DNA of 64,000 nt from CAJBLF01 sp964504915 (GCA_964504915.1 CAZDFH010000002.1:62001-126000); one strand, 5' to 3'; positions 1 through 11,431 are shown, counted from the first letter of the stretch. The notes: generated by a model from the sequence alone, not told the origin. Numbers and translations: made by a program.

Positions 1-2
1 TT

Positions 3-806
3 TTAAAGAGGCAGAAGGAACTTAGAGAAGTCATTACTTTCCAGCCCGAGCATCTGGAACAGATCAAAAAAATGGGGATTGAAAATTTTAAGTTCTTTCA
101 TCCATTACCTAGACATAGGGTACATCAGGAGATTCCACAACGACTGGATAAGACGTCACTCAATGGATGGGAATCACAAGCTGCAAACTGATATTTTACT
201 AGATTGGTTTTATTATCAGCTATCGCAGGCAATGAATATGTAAATGATGGCTTTACATGACAATCCAATCCAGAGATTGTACGTGCAGACGACTTCATTC
301 AGCACATTACTCCCGATGAGGCCAAAAGCAAAGTTATCTGAGAAGGAGTACATCCAATCGATAATGGAATAGTCATAGACCATATCAGTAGAGGTAAAAG
401 TATTGAGCAGATAAAAAATGATGAACAAAAAGTCATCAACACCTTGCATATTGAATGAACAGGTGGTGAATGGGTTTCCGAATCAAAACAAGAGCCATGA
501 ATCTACAAATGATTAATCTTTCGCCCTCATGGCACATTATCTCCTGAAGCGATTAGAAAAATTGCTGCAATTATCCCATGATGTACGATTAATGTTATAG
601 AAAATTGACGCGTCGTAGATAAAATGAGAGTCAAAGTACCGCCGACTATAGAAAATATCGATGAGGCGCATTGCAAAAACGGAAATTGTATTTCTCATCC
701 TTCACATAGCGAAGGCATCCCCTCTGCTTTCGTCAGGGAATGAGAAGATACATTGACGTGTGAATATTGTGAGACGGAACACAACCACAAAGACATCTGG
801 AAATAA
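3..806 (+). CDS. pyrBI: Aspartate carbamoyltransferase, fused catalytic (PyrB) and regulatory (PyrI) chains, 3' part
   Basis: Committed step of pyrimidine synthesis: carbamoyl phosphate plus aspartate to carbamoyl aspartate. The gene is cut by the window edge; the first visible codons are the end of the catalytic domain, with the HPLPR motif followed by a DKTS/QAANGYF-like stretch. From about visible codon 75 the protein continues without a stop into a PyrI-like domain containing NGIVIDHI. It ends in a zinc site with C-x4-C (CKNGNC) and C-x2-C (CEYC), the four ligands expected of PyrI. TGA lies in frame repeatedly, for instance at 189-191 inside AANGYF, and must be Gly. PyrB-PyrI fusions are known in some other bacteria. 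The stop is TAA at 804-806. The catalytic N-terminus with the carbamoyl-phosphate site is outside the window. Confidence 0.9.
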
Positions 807-861
807 CATTGTAAATATATACTAAGGATGTAGAGCATATTTTTATCTCTCTACTCCTCTT

Positions 862-1527
862 ATGAGAGCAACATATAAAGTATTTTTCGCTGACAAAAAA
901 TTATTGAGATCATCATTGGTTGCTTTTTTGCTGTTGGCTGGAAGTCTGGTGATGAACTTCTATGCAGGCACATATGCTAATGAGAAATGAGTGACCTATG
1001 TCAGTGATATCGTACTGAGTAATACCACACCCTATGATGTAGATACTATGTTTGCGATGGGGATCCCGTTGTTTCTTGTATTTCTCTTGTTTTGGTGTGT
1101 TAGATATCCAGCACATATTCCCTATATCTTGAAATCTGTGGCGACCTTTGTCATTATCCGTTCTGTGTTTATCACCCTCACACATTTAGGTCCCTTTCCA
1201 GATAGGATTATTGTCTTCAATGCATGAGTTCTTGGACATATGAATTTTGGAGCTGACTTATTTTTTTCGGGGCATACCGGATTACCGTTTTTGTTTGCTT
1301 TGATCTTTTGGAATAATAAATGGATGAGATATCTTTTTGTCTTGACGGCTATCTATTTTGGAGCTATAGTCTTGCTTGGACATCTCCACTACTCTATTGA
1401 TGTACTCTCTGCATTCTTCATTACCTACACTATACGACATATCAATGAATTCTTGTGGAAAAAAGATAAACTATATATGGTGAATACTCATTCCATTATT
1501 TATCCTCATACTACTAGTGGTACATAA
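862..1527 (+). CDS. PAP2_C-type (sphingomyelin-synthase-like) membrane phosphatase/phosphotransferase
   Basis: A 221-residue polytopic membrane protein with several hydrophobic segments, the first at about residues 15-35. The second half carries SGHTG with His138 and then GHLHYSIDV with His176 and Asp180. That His / His-x3-Asp triad and its spacing are typical of the PAP2_C branch that includes sphingomyelin synthases. Members transfer or remove phosphate head groups from lipids at the membrane surface. Two in-frame TGA codons (988, 1225) are read as Gly. The substrate cannot be inferred; an undecaprenyl or phospholipid phosphatase role is an alternative. The start is the first ATG that gives a membrane-compatible N-terminus. 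It lies 55 bp downstream of pyrBI with no obvious ribosome binding site. Confidence 0.75.
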
Positions 1528-1550
1528 ATTTTTATTTTTTTCTTTGTCCT

Positions 1551-2096
1551 ATGAAAAAGTTTTTCATCACACTTTTGATTGTTATACTTATCATTGCTGG
1601 GTATTTTGTGATACGTAGTAAGACGTCCACCGTCACTATTCCCACTGGTTGGGTAGCTTATACGGGCAATGGTGTCCAGTTTTTTTATCCTACAACGTTT
1701 GGTGCGACCGTCTGGAAAGCAACGATGCGACCACCTGTTCTTACCGTAGTACCTGCAGACAAAGACGCGATAGCTATTGGTTGTCCTATGCTGCAAGATA
1801 GTGCAACGATTACCGAATCATGAGCTGGTGTGGCTAACAATATTACATACACATTTTATAAGTGATGAGATATCGGCGCATGAACATTGTACACGAGTGA
1901 GTGTTATATTTTCTCAGGAGAGAATCAAAATTATGTCTTAGATTTTGAAATTAGATCGCATAGTTGATGTGAGAATGGCAATTGCGGAGCCTATTGTGAC
2001 ACGCCATCTGAACAAGCATGTAGAGCGTTTGATATGGAGAAAGACGTGAAACAACCGATAGAAAAAATAGTGTCTACGTTTAAAATAATGAAATAA
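1551..2096 (+). CDS. Membrane-anchored hypothetical protein
   Basis: A 181-residue protein I do not recognise. Residues 4-22 are a hydrophobic signal-anchor after two lysines, with no lipobox cysteine, so it is probably tethered to the membrane with the rest outside. The exterior part is Cys-containing, with a cluster near SGCENGNCGAYC and further Cys at CDTP and ACRAF, suggesting disulfides or metal binding. Several in-frame TGA codons are read as Gly, including two adjacent ones near 1864-1869. It lies 23 bp after the PAP2_C gene and 25 bp before the HD gene, so it may share their transcript. Confidence 0.6.
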
Positions 2097-2121
2097 TATT
2101 TATTTTTGCACCTATACGACT

Positions 2122-2784
2122 ATGTCTATCGAAGAAATTATTCAACAACTAGAGGCCAGAGTCAAAGAACTTTTTTTCCAAGAAAGCAGTGGCCATGATA
2201 TCTATCATCTTAGACGCACATTGAATAACGCGTTAGCGATTCAAGAGAAAGAATGAGGTGACAAGCTCATTATCGCGATTGCGACTTTCCTACATGATAT
2301 TCATAGAATCATGCCAACAGAGAAGGGACAGTTTCGTTCGCCCAAAGAGTCATTATCACAAGTAGCAAATATCTTGGAAAGCATAGCACTTACTCCCGAG
2401 CAGAAAGAGAAAATTTTGCACTGTATAGAGTTTCATGAAGAATATGATTTCTCTGAGCGTGGCAAAACCGTACAAGACTTGGAAACGTTGATTGTACAAG
2501 ATGCCGATAATCTCGATGCCATATGAGCGATTGGCATCTGAAGGACTTTTGTATTCTGTGGCGCTCATGCCATCCCGATGCGAGTCCCTGAGCAACCTTT
2601 CGATAGAGAGACATTTGACGAATCGGAGCATGATCCTTCTACTATCCATCATTTCCATAGCAAACTCTTGAAGCTCAAAGATAATATGAATACTCCTACT
2701 GCCAAAAAAATGGCCGAGAAGAGACATATATTTATGGAAACATTTTTGCAAGAATTTTTGGATGAATGGAGTGGAAAGAAATAA
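2122..2784 (+). CDS. HD-domain phosphohydrolase
   Basis: A 220-residue soluble protein with the HD-superfamily metal-binding pattern. His25 lies in GHDIYH, the His58-Asp59 pair in FLHDIHR, later histidines in IEFHEEY, and a downstream Asp in QDADNLDAIG. The order matches small bacterial HD proteins of the YedJ type, which are metal-dependent phosphohydrolases acting on nucleotides or similar substrates; the substrate here is unknown. The C-terminal segment repeats the HHFHSKLLKL pattern seen in that group. In-frame TGA codons encode Gly, for example in LDAIGAIGIG. It ends only 6 bp from the convergent TrmB-type gene. Confidence 0.8.
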
Positions 2785-2790
2785 TGATGT

Positions 2791-3555
2791 CTAACTCTTC
2801 ACTGATTTTTTCAGCAAGAAATGAAATAGTCCTGCGAGCTCTTCACTTTCTATCTTGATACCAAAGGGGATATCCTTGAAGATAATCATATACAAGACGT
2901 CACCGACGACGAAGACGTTGACTCCAGAACTTCACGCAGGCAAGCCAGTCAACTCCTGGACATCCTGAGTCTGCAAAATATTTTCCAAGATCATAATTCC
3001 GTTCCCAAGGTAGGCGTCAATGTGTACGCCTATTTTCTGTATCTTGTCGAAAAAATCTTTCGCGTAATCGCGGAGATTGAGTGCTGATGCTGATTGGTTC
3101 TCGAGCGTATTGGATGCAAACATTTTGATCATGAGATACTGATGTGTTTTGATGGACGTATACATATCTTGAAACAGCGCCGTAATGCCATCTCTTCCTT
3201 CGAAGAAGTGCATCTTGGGCATCGGCGAAACGCGTTTATTTTCTAGTTTCATCAACTCAGTCTCTATGATGGGCAGGAGTTTCTCGTTTTTTTCTACCTG
3301 CTCTCTCTGGACGTTGATAGCGTATCTCAACACATTTTTGTCTGGCACATAAAAACGTTTGGTTCCTTGCTTGCTCGTCTCGGCTACCAGTCACTGACGA
3401 ATCATGGACTCCAACATTTTGTAGGCGTTGGTTCTTTCTACTCAGACCATTTTAGCAACAGTGGAAGCTGGCTTAGGACCGTAAGTATAAAGCAGGAGAA
3501 AGATGTCTATTTGCTTGTCTGTGAGTCAGAACTGAGTGAGGGATTCTTTGAGCAT
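2791..3555 (-). CDS. TrmB-family transcriptional regulator
   Basis: A 254-residue protein with an N-terminal winged helix. Residues about 8-70 read as a TrmB-type HTH: LTDKQIDIFLLLYTYGPKPA, VAKMVGVERTNAYKMLESM, then a wing ending in KRFYVPDK. This is followed by a coiled-coil-like linker rich in Glu/Lys and a C-terminal sensor domain with FEGRDGI, as in TrmB regulators with a phospholipase-D-like effector region. Glycines at the recognition helix (MVGVERT) and wing (RQGLV) are TGA. It is divergent from the Cys-rich gene A across a 188-bp region holding a palindrome and a promoter, so it could control array A-C. That regulatory link is an inference; the ligand is unknown. Confidence 0.8.
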
Positions 3556-3605
3556 GAAATATATGTTATTTTCTAAAAGAGGCCTATTTGAAACTGGGAA
3601 TATTC

Positions 3606-3617
3606 CTCCCCGGGGAG
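3606..3617. promoter_or_regulatory. 12-bp perfect palindrome between divergent genes
   Basis: CTCCCCGGGGAG is a perfect palindrome in otherwise AT-rich DNA, 51 bp upstream of the regulator start and about 50 bp upstream of the array A promoter. It could be an operator for the adjacent TrmB-type regulator. No second copy was noticed nearby, so this stays tentative. Confidence 0.35.
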
Positions 3618-3667
3618 AACTCATTTCTGTTGTGAATTGAGTTTTCACACTTAGTATACAGATACAC

Positions 3668-3695
3668 TTGCAAAATGCAAATAATACACTATACT
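3668..3695 (+). promoter_or_regulatory. Sigma70-type promoter for Cys-rich gene A
   Basis: TTGCAA (3668-3673) and TATACT (3690-3695) are separated by 16 bp and lie 48 bp upstream of the ATG at 3744. Both hexamers are close to consensus. No Shine-Dalgarno sequence follows. Confidence 0.6.
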
Positions 3696-3743
3696 TATAT
3701 CACATAATTATCTTATGTCAATTTTTATCTCTTATATACTATC

Positions 3744-5483
3744 ATGGAGAGAAATGTCTACGAACACGTTTCCAAAACACTAGACGACCCTATTGTTCAA
3801 TGGGAAAAGTGTCAGTCCAGTGGCAAAGAATTTGCGATATTCAAATCAGATGTTGAATTTTACAAACAGCTGGCACTGACGTTTGCTGGGAAAACATTTG
3901 AGATTCCCCTACCAAAACTTTCTCCATTAGAAAGACAAAGAAGAAGACTTGCATGGAGAAACGAAAGAAAACTCTATCGTAGAAAATGTGATGCTAGTAA
4001 TCAAAGCATTATTAGCTTTGTCTCACCAGATAAGCCCTACCCCGTCTATGAAAGATCTATTTGGTTTTCTGACGCATATAATCCATTATCATTTGGCATT
4101 GATTTTGATTTTTCCAAGACCTTTGCAGAAAATTTTAAAACACTATTGGACACCGTACCGAGATATTCCGTACAGCAACAAGATCCTATGCAAAATTCAG
4201 ACTTCTGTAATTGCGCCAGTAGCTGTAAAAATTGCTATTTCCTCTTTGACTCAGATTTCAATGAAAACTCACTGTATAGTAATGTTCTTAGACGCTCTAA
4301 ACGGTGCCTAGACTGTAGTTTTGTGGATACTTGTGATAACTGCTATGAATGTATCAATTGCGAAAAATCTTATAAATTAGCGTATTCACAGCATTGCATA
4401 AACTGTACTGAAGCTGACTACTGCTACAATTGTACGAATTGCAGTTTCTGTTTTGCATCTTCCAATTTAGTCAATAAACAATTTTTTATCTTCAATAAAC
4501 AATATACGAAAGAAGAATATAAAGCCGAAATTCAACGTCTGCAATCAACTAACACCCCTCAAGAACTTTTGGCTAAAGTAAGGGAACATCTCACGGTACC
4601 TAGTCTGCGTATCTATTTATCAGACAAATCACTTGGAGCAAATTTAGTACACACGAAAGAAACAGTACTATCCTTTGACTGCCAGGAGACTGAAAATCTA
4701 GCATATTGTGACGTAGTAAGTAATGCGGATACCTGTCGTGACATTTCTTCTGTGGGAGAAAATTTATCCAAAGCATATGATTGTGTCAGCGTCTGACTTG
4801 GGGCGCAAAATGTATATTTTTCCTCATCAGTCGTGATCGATTCTTCCGATATTTACTATTCATATATCTGCTTCCCAAACTGTCATCATTGCTTTGGCTG
4901 TGTAGGTATGAAAAATAATGCTTATTGTATCTTCAACAAACAATATAGTAAAGAAGAATATGAAATAAAAGTAGCTGAAATTATCGAGCACATGCAGAAA
5001 ACAGGTGAACGAGGAGAATTTTTCCCAATCACCTTATCACCGTTTGGGTATAATGAATCCTTGGCTCAAGAATATTTTCCTATCACACAAGAACAAGCAA
5101 AAGAAAAAACATACAATCGACAGCATCTAAATTACGATACTATCATTTCCCCTGATATGAAAGTACTTTCCTGAAATGACATTCCACAAGATATTTCTAC
5201 CGTCCCAGATAGTATTCTTCAAGAAATATTAATCTGTGAAACCAGCTGAAGACCATTTAAAATCCAGAAAATGGAGCTCGAATTTTATCGCAAAAATAGT
5301 CTGCCACTTCCACGTAGACACCCGGATGCCAGACATGCAGACAGGATTCAACGTAGACCAGGTAGAGACTTCTTTATTCGCACATGTGATAAAACGAAAG
5401 AAGAGATATTGTCTGTTTACCCAGAGAATAGTCCATTTAGAGTCATAAGCGAGGAGGCCTTTATGCAAGAAGTGTATGGATAG
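3744..5483 (+). CDS. Cys-rich tandem paralogue A (two zinc-ribbon-like modules flanking CxxC repeats)
   Basis: A 579-residue member of an eight-copy family in this window. Shared plan: an N-terminal module (about residues 1-130) that starts with (D/R)(K/N)VYEF and ends near VPR; a first CxxC-rich segment with many NCxxC steps, ending in FNKQYTKEEY; a second segment with the same ending; then a C-terminal module with RPF(R/K)I, FYRK, LPRxHPD and CDxC. The C-terminal module resembles the N-terminal one, so the protein is built from duplicated parts. Here the N-terminal CP of the other copies is replaced by SPLERQRRR, and the C-terminal CDxC is CDKT. Internal TGA codons (4794, 5172, 5247) are Gly. 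Similar candidate-phyla proteins may carry the automatic name CaiB/BaiF; no CoA-transferase motif is visible. Metal binding is likely, function unknown. Confidence 0.75.
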
Positions 5484-5537
5484 CATCGGCAAAATGAGTG
5501 TTGGGTAAAATGAGATAATTTACTTTTTAAAAAAGCA

Positions 5538-7283
5538 ATGGACAGAAACGTGTATGAATTTATAAGTCAGCAAAATAACGATCCTATCGTGGAACGAAGA
5601 ACCTGCACGATGAGTGGTCAGGAGTTTGCCATATATCAATCAGAGGCAGATTTTCTCAATAAGATGCTTCCAACTTTTGCTGGACAAACATTTACTATTC
5701 CCCTTCCCACCTTATGCCCTGAAGAAAGACAAAGACAAAGGCAAATGTATAGAAATGAAAGAGGTCTACATCGTAGGAAATGTAATGCTACTGGAGAGAA
5801 TATTATTTCCGTATATAGCCCCGATAGCATCTATAAAGTCTACGATCAAAACTTTCGACGATCTGATAAACGAAACGCATTGGACTATGGGAAAGACTTT
5901 GATTTTACGAGATCCTTTTCTTCTCAATTCAAAGAAATGCATATCCAAGTGCCTCATCTCTATCTGGTGAATGTAGATACGGAAAATTGTTATTATACCA
6001 ACTTTGTCCTCCATTCCAAAAATTGTTATCTTGTCTTTGGCTGAGCCACGAATGAGAACACAAGCTATGGATCTTTCCTGGTCAACGTAAACAACTCATT
6101 AGATATGACTTCATGTAGCTATTGCGACTTCTGCTATATGTGTATCGATTGTCAGCAATGTTATAATTGTCGTTTTACTGTCAACTGTAAAGATTGTGCT
6201 GACTGTTTTATGTCTGAAGACTGTATTAATTGTAAGCATTGTATTTCCTGTTTTGGACTCGCAAATAGCGAATACTGTTTTATGAATAAGAAATATAGCA
6301 AAGAAGCATTTGCTAAAATAGAACAAGATTATAAACAACTCTCCTGGACCCAATTAACTACCTTACAAAATACTTTTCATCAATTCAAAGAAAGTTTGCC
6401 TCATAGAGCAGCATATATTTATAATTCTGAACACAGCACGGGAAATGTTTTGAGTGATTGTAAAAATTGCGTCTCTTCTTTTGATGTACGCAATTCCGAA
6501 GATTGTAAATATATCTACTCTTGTCCTAATTCTACCGGAGCCCAGGATTGCGTTTTTACCGCTCCTGAAGGCATTACTCATTGCTATAACGTCTGTAGCA
6601 CGGTTGGCATGGATATAGGAGTGACCACATTCATGGCGTGGTATGGAAGCTATCTTTTTTATTGTATCGAATGTTTCAATTGTAATAATTGTTTCTGATG
6701 TGTAGGACTCAAAGGGCAACAATATTGTATCTTTAATAAACAATATCATAAAGATGAGTATGAGCAACAGGTGGCTAAAATCATTGCACATATGATTACT
6801 ACAGGCGAACGATGACAATATTTTGATCCAAGCATCTGTCCTTTCGGATATAATGAAGGTGTTGCGCAGGAATATTTTCCTATGACGAAAAATAATGCGC
6901 TAGCTAGATGATATACCCGACAAGATACTAATCAAGACCCTGTTATTCCTGAATGAGTTAATGTTTTAACGAGTGATCATATCCCTGACACTATTACTGA
7001 AGTCGATGATGGCATTCTCAAAAGAATTTTCATCTGTGAGGTCAGTGGAAGACCGTTTAGGATTGTCCAACAAGAATTAGATTTCTACCGTAAACTTGGA
7101 ATTCCCCTTCCCCGCAAACATCATGATATACGTCATTTGGAAAGATTAGCTCAGAGACCAGAGAGATTGTTGCATGTGAGAAGCTGTGATATGTGTGGTG
7201 TGGAGATGTTGAGTATTCACGATAAAGATGCAACGTTTAAAGTATACTGTGAAACTTGTTATAATAAAGAAGTATATGGGTAA
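5538..7283 (+). CDS. Cys-rich tandem paralogue B
   Basis: A 581-residue copy, 54 bp after copy A. It begins MDRNVYEF and its N-terminal module has CPEERQRQR followed by RNERGLHRRKC. The first Cys-rich block is the densest visible: CSYCDFCYMC, then repeated C-x2-C pairs through DCADC, CINCKHC and SCFGL. The second block contains CFNCNNCFG, where the final Gly is TGA (6696). The C-terminal module reads ICEVSGRPFRI, then CDMCGVEML and CETCYNKEVYG before TAA. With TGA as stop it would appear as three broken pieces. Nothing suggests a pseudogene: all motifs are in one frame and spacing matches copy C. Confidence 0.75.
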
Positions 7284-7400
7284 GTTTAGAAAGTTAAAAG
7301 GTTAACGAGTTAAAAAGTTTGTTATAGGTGACCACGTTAACACTTTAACTCGCGAACAAACATTTCAACATTCAAAACATTTTAACATGTAACCGTTAGC

Positions 7401-9146
7401 ATGGATAAAAAGGTCTATGAGTTTATTTCGGAGCAGTCCAACGATCCGATAGTCGAGTGGAAGACCTGCAAAGTAAGCAAGCAGGAGTTTCCGATTTTTC
7501 AGTCAGATTTGGATTTTTACGATAAGATTTCTCCCGTGATTGGTGGGCAGAAATATATTATTCCGACACCCACACTTTGTCCTGAAGAAAGACAGAGAAG
7601 GAGATGGATATTTAGGAATGAAAGGAAATTGTACAAGAGAAAATGTAATGCTACTAATGAAAATATCATATCTATCTATAGCCCCGACACACCATATAAA
7701 GTGTACAATTCCGCGTTTTGGCGATCTGATAAATGGGATCCTTTGCAATATGGGAGAGATTTTGACTTTTCTAAAACATTTAGCGAGCAGTTTGACGCAC
7801 TCGTCAAAGATGTGCCACTCGTTGCGTTACGAAACCGAGAAAGTGAAAACTCTGACTATACGCACTGCTGTTATGGGAATAAAAATTGCTACATGATCTT
7901 CAATACCGATCATAGTGAAGAATCTTTTCATTCATATATCTCCGACGATTTGAAACATTGTATAGATTGTACCTATGTCTTTGGTGGTCAACAATGTTAT
8001 GAATGTACCGATTGTAATTCTGTCTATCAATGTATGCGATGCAAAAGATGTAAACAATGTAGTGACTGTAAGTTTTGTATCAATTGTGAAAACTGCAACT
8101 TCTGTTTTGGCTGTGTAAACCTCGTGAATGCACAATATTGCTTCTTTAATGAGCAACTAACGAAAGAGACATATAACAAAAAGATAGATGAGTGATGAAA
8201 CATAGATACGAAGAAACTTTCTGACATTCAACAACAAGCAGAAGATTTAGTTATCCAGCTTTCTGTGCGTTGAACAAAATTAATTACTACTGAACAGTGT
8301 TTTGGTCATCTTGTCTACAATAGTAAGAACGCCGTTTCTTGTTTTGATTGTTTTGACGATTTGGAAGCATGCAAGTATGGAATTTATGGGGAAAAAAATA
8401 AGAACGTGCAAGATGCATATGCTTTTGTCTGAGTAGAGAATAGTTATGAAGTGATGTCAGGTGTTGGCTTGTATAATTCATGTTTCATTGATTGGATCAA
8501 TAATGGGCCACACAATTCTTTTTACTGTAAATTATGTGTAAATGGATGTGAATTTTGTTTCGGTTGTGTGGGATTGAAAAAGAAACAGTATTGTATTTTC
8601 AATAAGCAATATACGAAGGAGCAATATGAAGAACTCGTGCCCAAGATTATTGAACATATGCAACAAACTGGTGAGCGATGAGAATTTTTTGATTCATCAT
8701 TCTCTCCTTTCTGATATAATGAAACTATCGCTCAAGAATATTTCCCTATAGCAAAAAATGAGGCGTTAGCAAGATGATATAAACGACAAGATAAGAACTA
8801 TGATCCCACCATCCCTGATGGGGTAGAAACATTGGCTGGAGACAATATTCCGCAAGACATTACGCAAGTACAAGATGATATTTTGAAGAAAATTTTCATC
8901 TGTGAAGTAAGTGGAAGACCATTTAGGATCATCCAGAAGGAATTAGATTTTTATCGTAAACATATATTACCCCTTCCAAGAAAGCATCCCGATATTCGTC
9001 ATGCGAAAAGAATCCAATCAAGACCTGAAAGAACGCTTCATATAAGAAATTGCGATAATTGCAAGATTGAGATGTTGAGCGTCTATCCAGCGAGCTACAC
9101 GTGAAAGGTATTCTGTGAGAAGTGTTATGATAAAGAGATATACTAA
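7401..9146 (+). CDS. Cys-rich tandem paralogue C
   Basis: A 581-residue copy, 117 bp after copy B and the last of the first array. It starts MDKKVYEF, has CPEERQRRR plus RNERKLYKRKC, a strong first CxxC block (CYECTDC, MRCKRCKQC, DCKFC, NCENCNFCFGC) and the ending NAQYCFFNEQ. The second block is less Cys-dense and ends CFGCVGLKKKQYC. The C-terminal module has CEVSGRPFRI, FYRKH, CDNCKIEML and CEKCYDKEIY, and lacks the terminal Gly found in most copies. A strong terminator follows within 10 bp, marking the end of the A-C unit. TGA codons at many positions (for example 8193 and 8196) read as Gly. Confidence 0.75.
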
Positions 9147-9153
9147 TTTTTTC

Positions 9154-9187
9154 AAAAAAAGCTCCGCATTACTACGAAGCTTTTTTT
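9154..9187. terminator. Intrinsic terminator after array A-C
   Basis: A 10-bp perfect stem (AAAAAAAGCT / AGCTTTTTTT) with a 14-nt loop, ending in a T-run on the plus strand. It begins 8 bp after the stop of copy C. The A/T symmetry makes it usable from both sides. Confidence 0.75.
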
Positions 9188-9214
9188 CTATATAACAATT
9201 TTCAATTCTCAACA

Positions 9215-9281
9215 CCCACACTTTATATTTTATTAGCTTCGTGAGCCACATGCAATGTGGCTTTACATAAACTTGTGTGGG
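9215..9281. repeat. Hairpin repeat element, copy 1 (TIR-like CCCACA...TGTGGG)
   Basis: A 67-bp element bounded by CCCACA and TGTGGG, with the shared core TTAGCTTCG and a perfect 8-bp stem AGCCACAT-GCA-ATGTGGCT (9244-9262). A second copy lies at 54503-54566 with a different but equally perfect stem. It resembles a REP/MITE-like element; no coding capacity. Confidence 0.6.
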
Positions 9282-9292
9282 TTCAACCCTCA

Positions 9293-9313
9293 ACCACCGC
9301 AGTTTTGCGTGGT
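9293..9313. repeat. Small CCAC...GTGG hairpin downstream of fusA
   Basis: ACCACCGC, AGTTTT and GCGTGGT form a hairpin with one bulge, 14 bp past the fusA stop. Related hairpins with an AGTT core occur at 12005-12024 and 33025-33042. There is no T-run, so a terminator role is doubtful. Confidence 0.4.
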
Positions 9314-9326
9314 AAACAGGCGAAGC

Positions 9327-11426
9327 CTATTCAGCGTCCATAGCTTTGATCTTACCAGATCTTTCTTCGATAATCTTCTTAGCCACGTTGTCGGGCACCT
9401 TTTCATATGATGCGAAGTGCATAGATGATTGTGCTCTTCCTTGTGTATTTGATCTCAGATCTGTCGTATATCCGAACATTTCAGATAAGGGAACTTTGGC
9501 CTTGATAACTGCTGCGTTTCCTCTCTTATCTTGTCCTTGGATCATTCCCCTTCTAGAAGACAAATCTCCCATCACATCTCCGACATAATCTTCTGGAGTC
9601 ACTACTTCGACATCCATGATAGGTTCGAGGATGATTGGTCCAGCTTTCATGAAGGCGTCTTTGAATGCTCTATACGTAGCGATCTTGAAGGCGATTTCAG
9701 ATGAATCTACATCATGATAGGATCCATCATAAGGGACTACTCTTACATTGATGATAGGATATCCAGCTAAGACTCCTTGAGCTACTGTCTCTTTCGCTCC
9801 CTTGTCAATCGCGGGGATAAATTCTTTGGGGATAGTACCTCCAGTTACTTCATCTTTGAAGTCATAATCCTTTTCCATATTTTTCTCAAGTCTCAATAAT
9901 ACGTGTCCAAACTGTCCTCTACCTCCTGTCTGTCTCTTGAATGTTCATTCTCCATTAGCATCTTGAGTAATAGTTTCTCTGTATGCTACCTGTGGTTTAC
10001 CTGTAGTTACTTCGACCTTGTGTTCTCTTCTCAATCTATCTACGATAATCTCCAAATGCAACTCTCCCATACCTGCGATAATTGTCTGATTACTTTCTGC
10101 ATCGGTATGATATTTGAATGAAGGATCTTCATAAGCAAGTTTGCTAAGTCCGATACCCATTCTTTCTTGATCAGCTTTGGATTTTGGTTCGATAGCAATG
10201 TCGATAACTGGTTCTGGGAACGTCATCTTCTCAAGGATGATTGGATTCTTAGTATCACATAAAGTGTGTCCAGTTCTTGTATCCTTTAATCCAAGGAAAG
10301 CACAGATGTGCCCTGCGTGGATTTCATCTATTTCTTCTCTCTTATTAGCGTGCATAAGCAAAAGCCTACCTACTCTTTCTTTTTGTCTTGTCAAAGGATT
10401 GAGCAAGGTATCTCCTGACTTGATAATACCAGAGTATACTCTTACAAACGTCAATGTACCTACGAATGGATCTGTTGCAATCTTGAAGGCGATGGCAGAA
10501 ACGGGTTCACTATCATTAGGTTTTCTTTCCAATATCTTAGTATCATCATCTGGATCCAAACCTTTCATTGAACCTCTATCCAATGGACATGGTAAGTAAT
10601 CGATGACTGCATCGAGCATTTGCTGTACTCACTTATTACCAAGTGCAGAACCACAAAGTACTGGATATAAATTATTGTGGATTGTTCAGTGTCTGATTGC
10701 TCTCTTAATAATTTCAATAGAGATCTCTTCTCCACCAAGGAATTTTTCTGCCAATTCATCGTCGAATAATGACAATTTATCAAGCATTTCTTCTTTGTAT
10801 GTCTTACATTTCTCTAGCATATCAGCAGGTATTTCATGTTCGATAGTATCGATACCATGATCTCCTTGGAAGGTATACATCTTCATAGTTAACAAATCGA
10901 TGATTGCTTCAAATTCATCTGCCTGACCTACTGGCAATTGCAACACTACTGCTTTGTCAGTGATTCTAGATGCGATAGATTCTACAGACATGTAGAAATC
11001 TGCTCCCAATTTGTCCATCTTGTTTGCGAAGATGATTCTAGGTACTCCGTATTTGTCAGCCTGTCTCCAGACAGTTTCTGTCTGAGGTTCTACTCCTTGA
11101 GAACTATCTAGAAGCGCAACTGCTCCATCAAGCACTCTCAATGATCTTTCTACTTCGACAGTAAAATCCACGTGTCAAGGAGTGTCTATAATATTGATAT
11201 GACAATCTTTCCAAAAACAGGTAGTAGCAGCAGAGGTAATAGTGATACCTCTTTCTTTTTCTTGCTCCATCCAATCCATCTCAGCAGCGCCATCATGCAC
11301 TTCTCAGATCTTATGTTTCTTCCCTGTGTAAAACAAAACTCTTTCAGTTGTTGTGGTTTTTCCCGCATCGATGTGAGCCATGATTCCAATGTTTCTCACT
11401 TTCTCTAAGGGCTTTCGCTCGGCCAT
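9327..11426 (-). CDS. fusA: Elongation factor G
   Basis: A 699-residue translational GTPase that drives ribosomal translocation; the length is normal for the family. GTPase motifs are in order: AHIDAGKTT (G1), RGITITSAAT (switch I), DTPGHVDF (G3) and NKMDK (G4). Domain IV carries TGGRGQFGHV. It provides the clearest recoding evidence: the invariant Gly of DTPGH is TGA (11175-11177, minus strand), as is the Gly in KIGEVHDG. The start ATG gives the canonical MAERKPLEKVRNIGIMAHID. The stop is TAG. It is a single gene here, not in a str operon. Its upstream region holds a low-complexity tandem repeat, and its 3' flank holds two small hairpin repeats. Confidence 0.97.
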
Positions 11427-11431
11427 AATAA

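Noticed and set aside
3744..5483. CaiB/BaiF CoA-transferase
   Set aside because: The sequence is dominated by CxxC motifs and zinc-ribbon-like ends; no CoA-transferase motif or matching length and fold signs are visible.
3744..9146. Apparent cluster of broken genes or pseudogenes in the Cys-rich array
   Set aside because: The interruptions are all TGA in a constant frame at conserved positions. With TGA as Gly each copy is one intact gene.
9270..9313. tRNA-like TTC loop (GGGTTCAACCC) near fusA
   Set aside because: No acceptor, D or anticodon arms of correct spacing surround it. The sequence belongs to the hairpin repeat and its flank.
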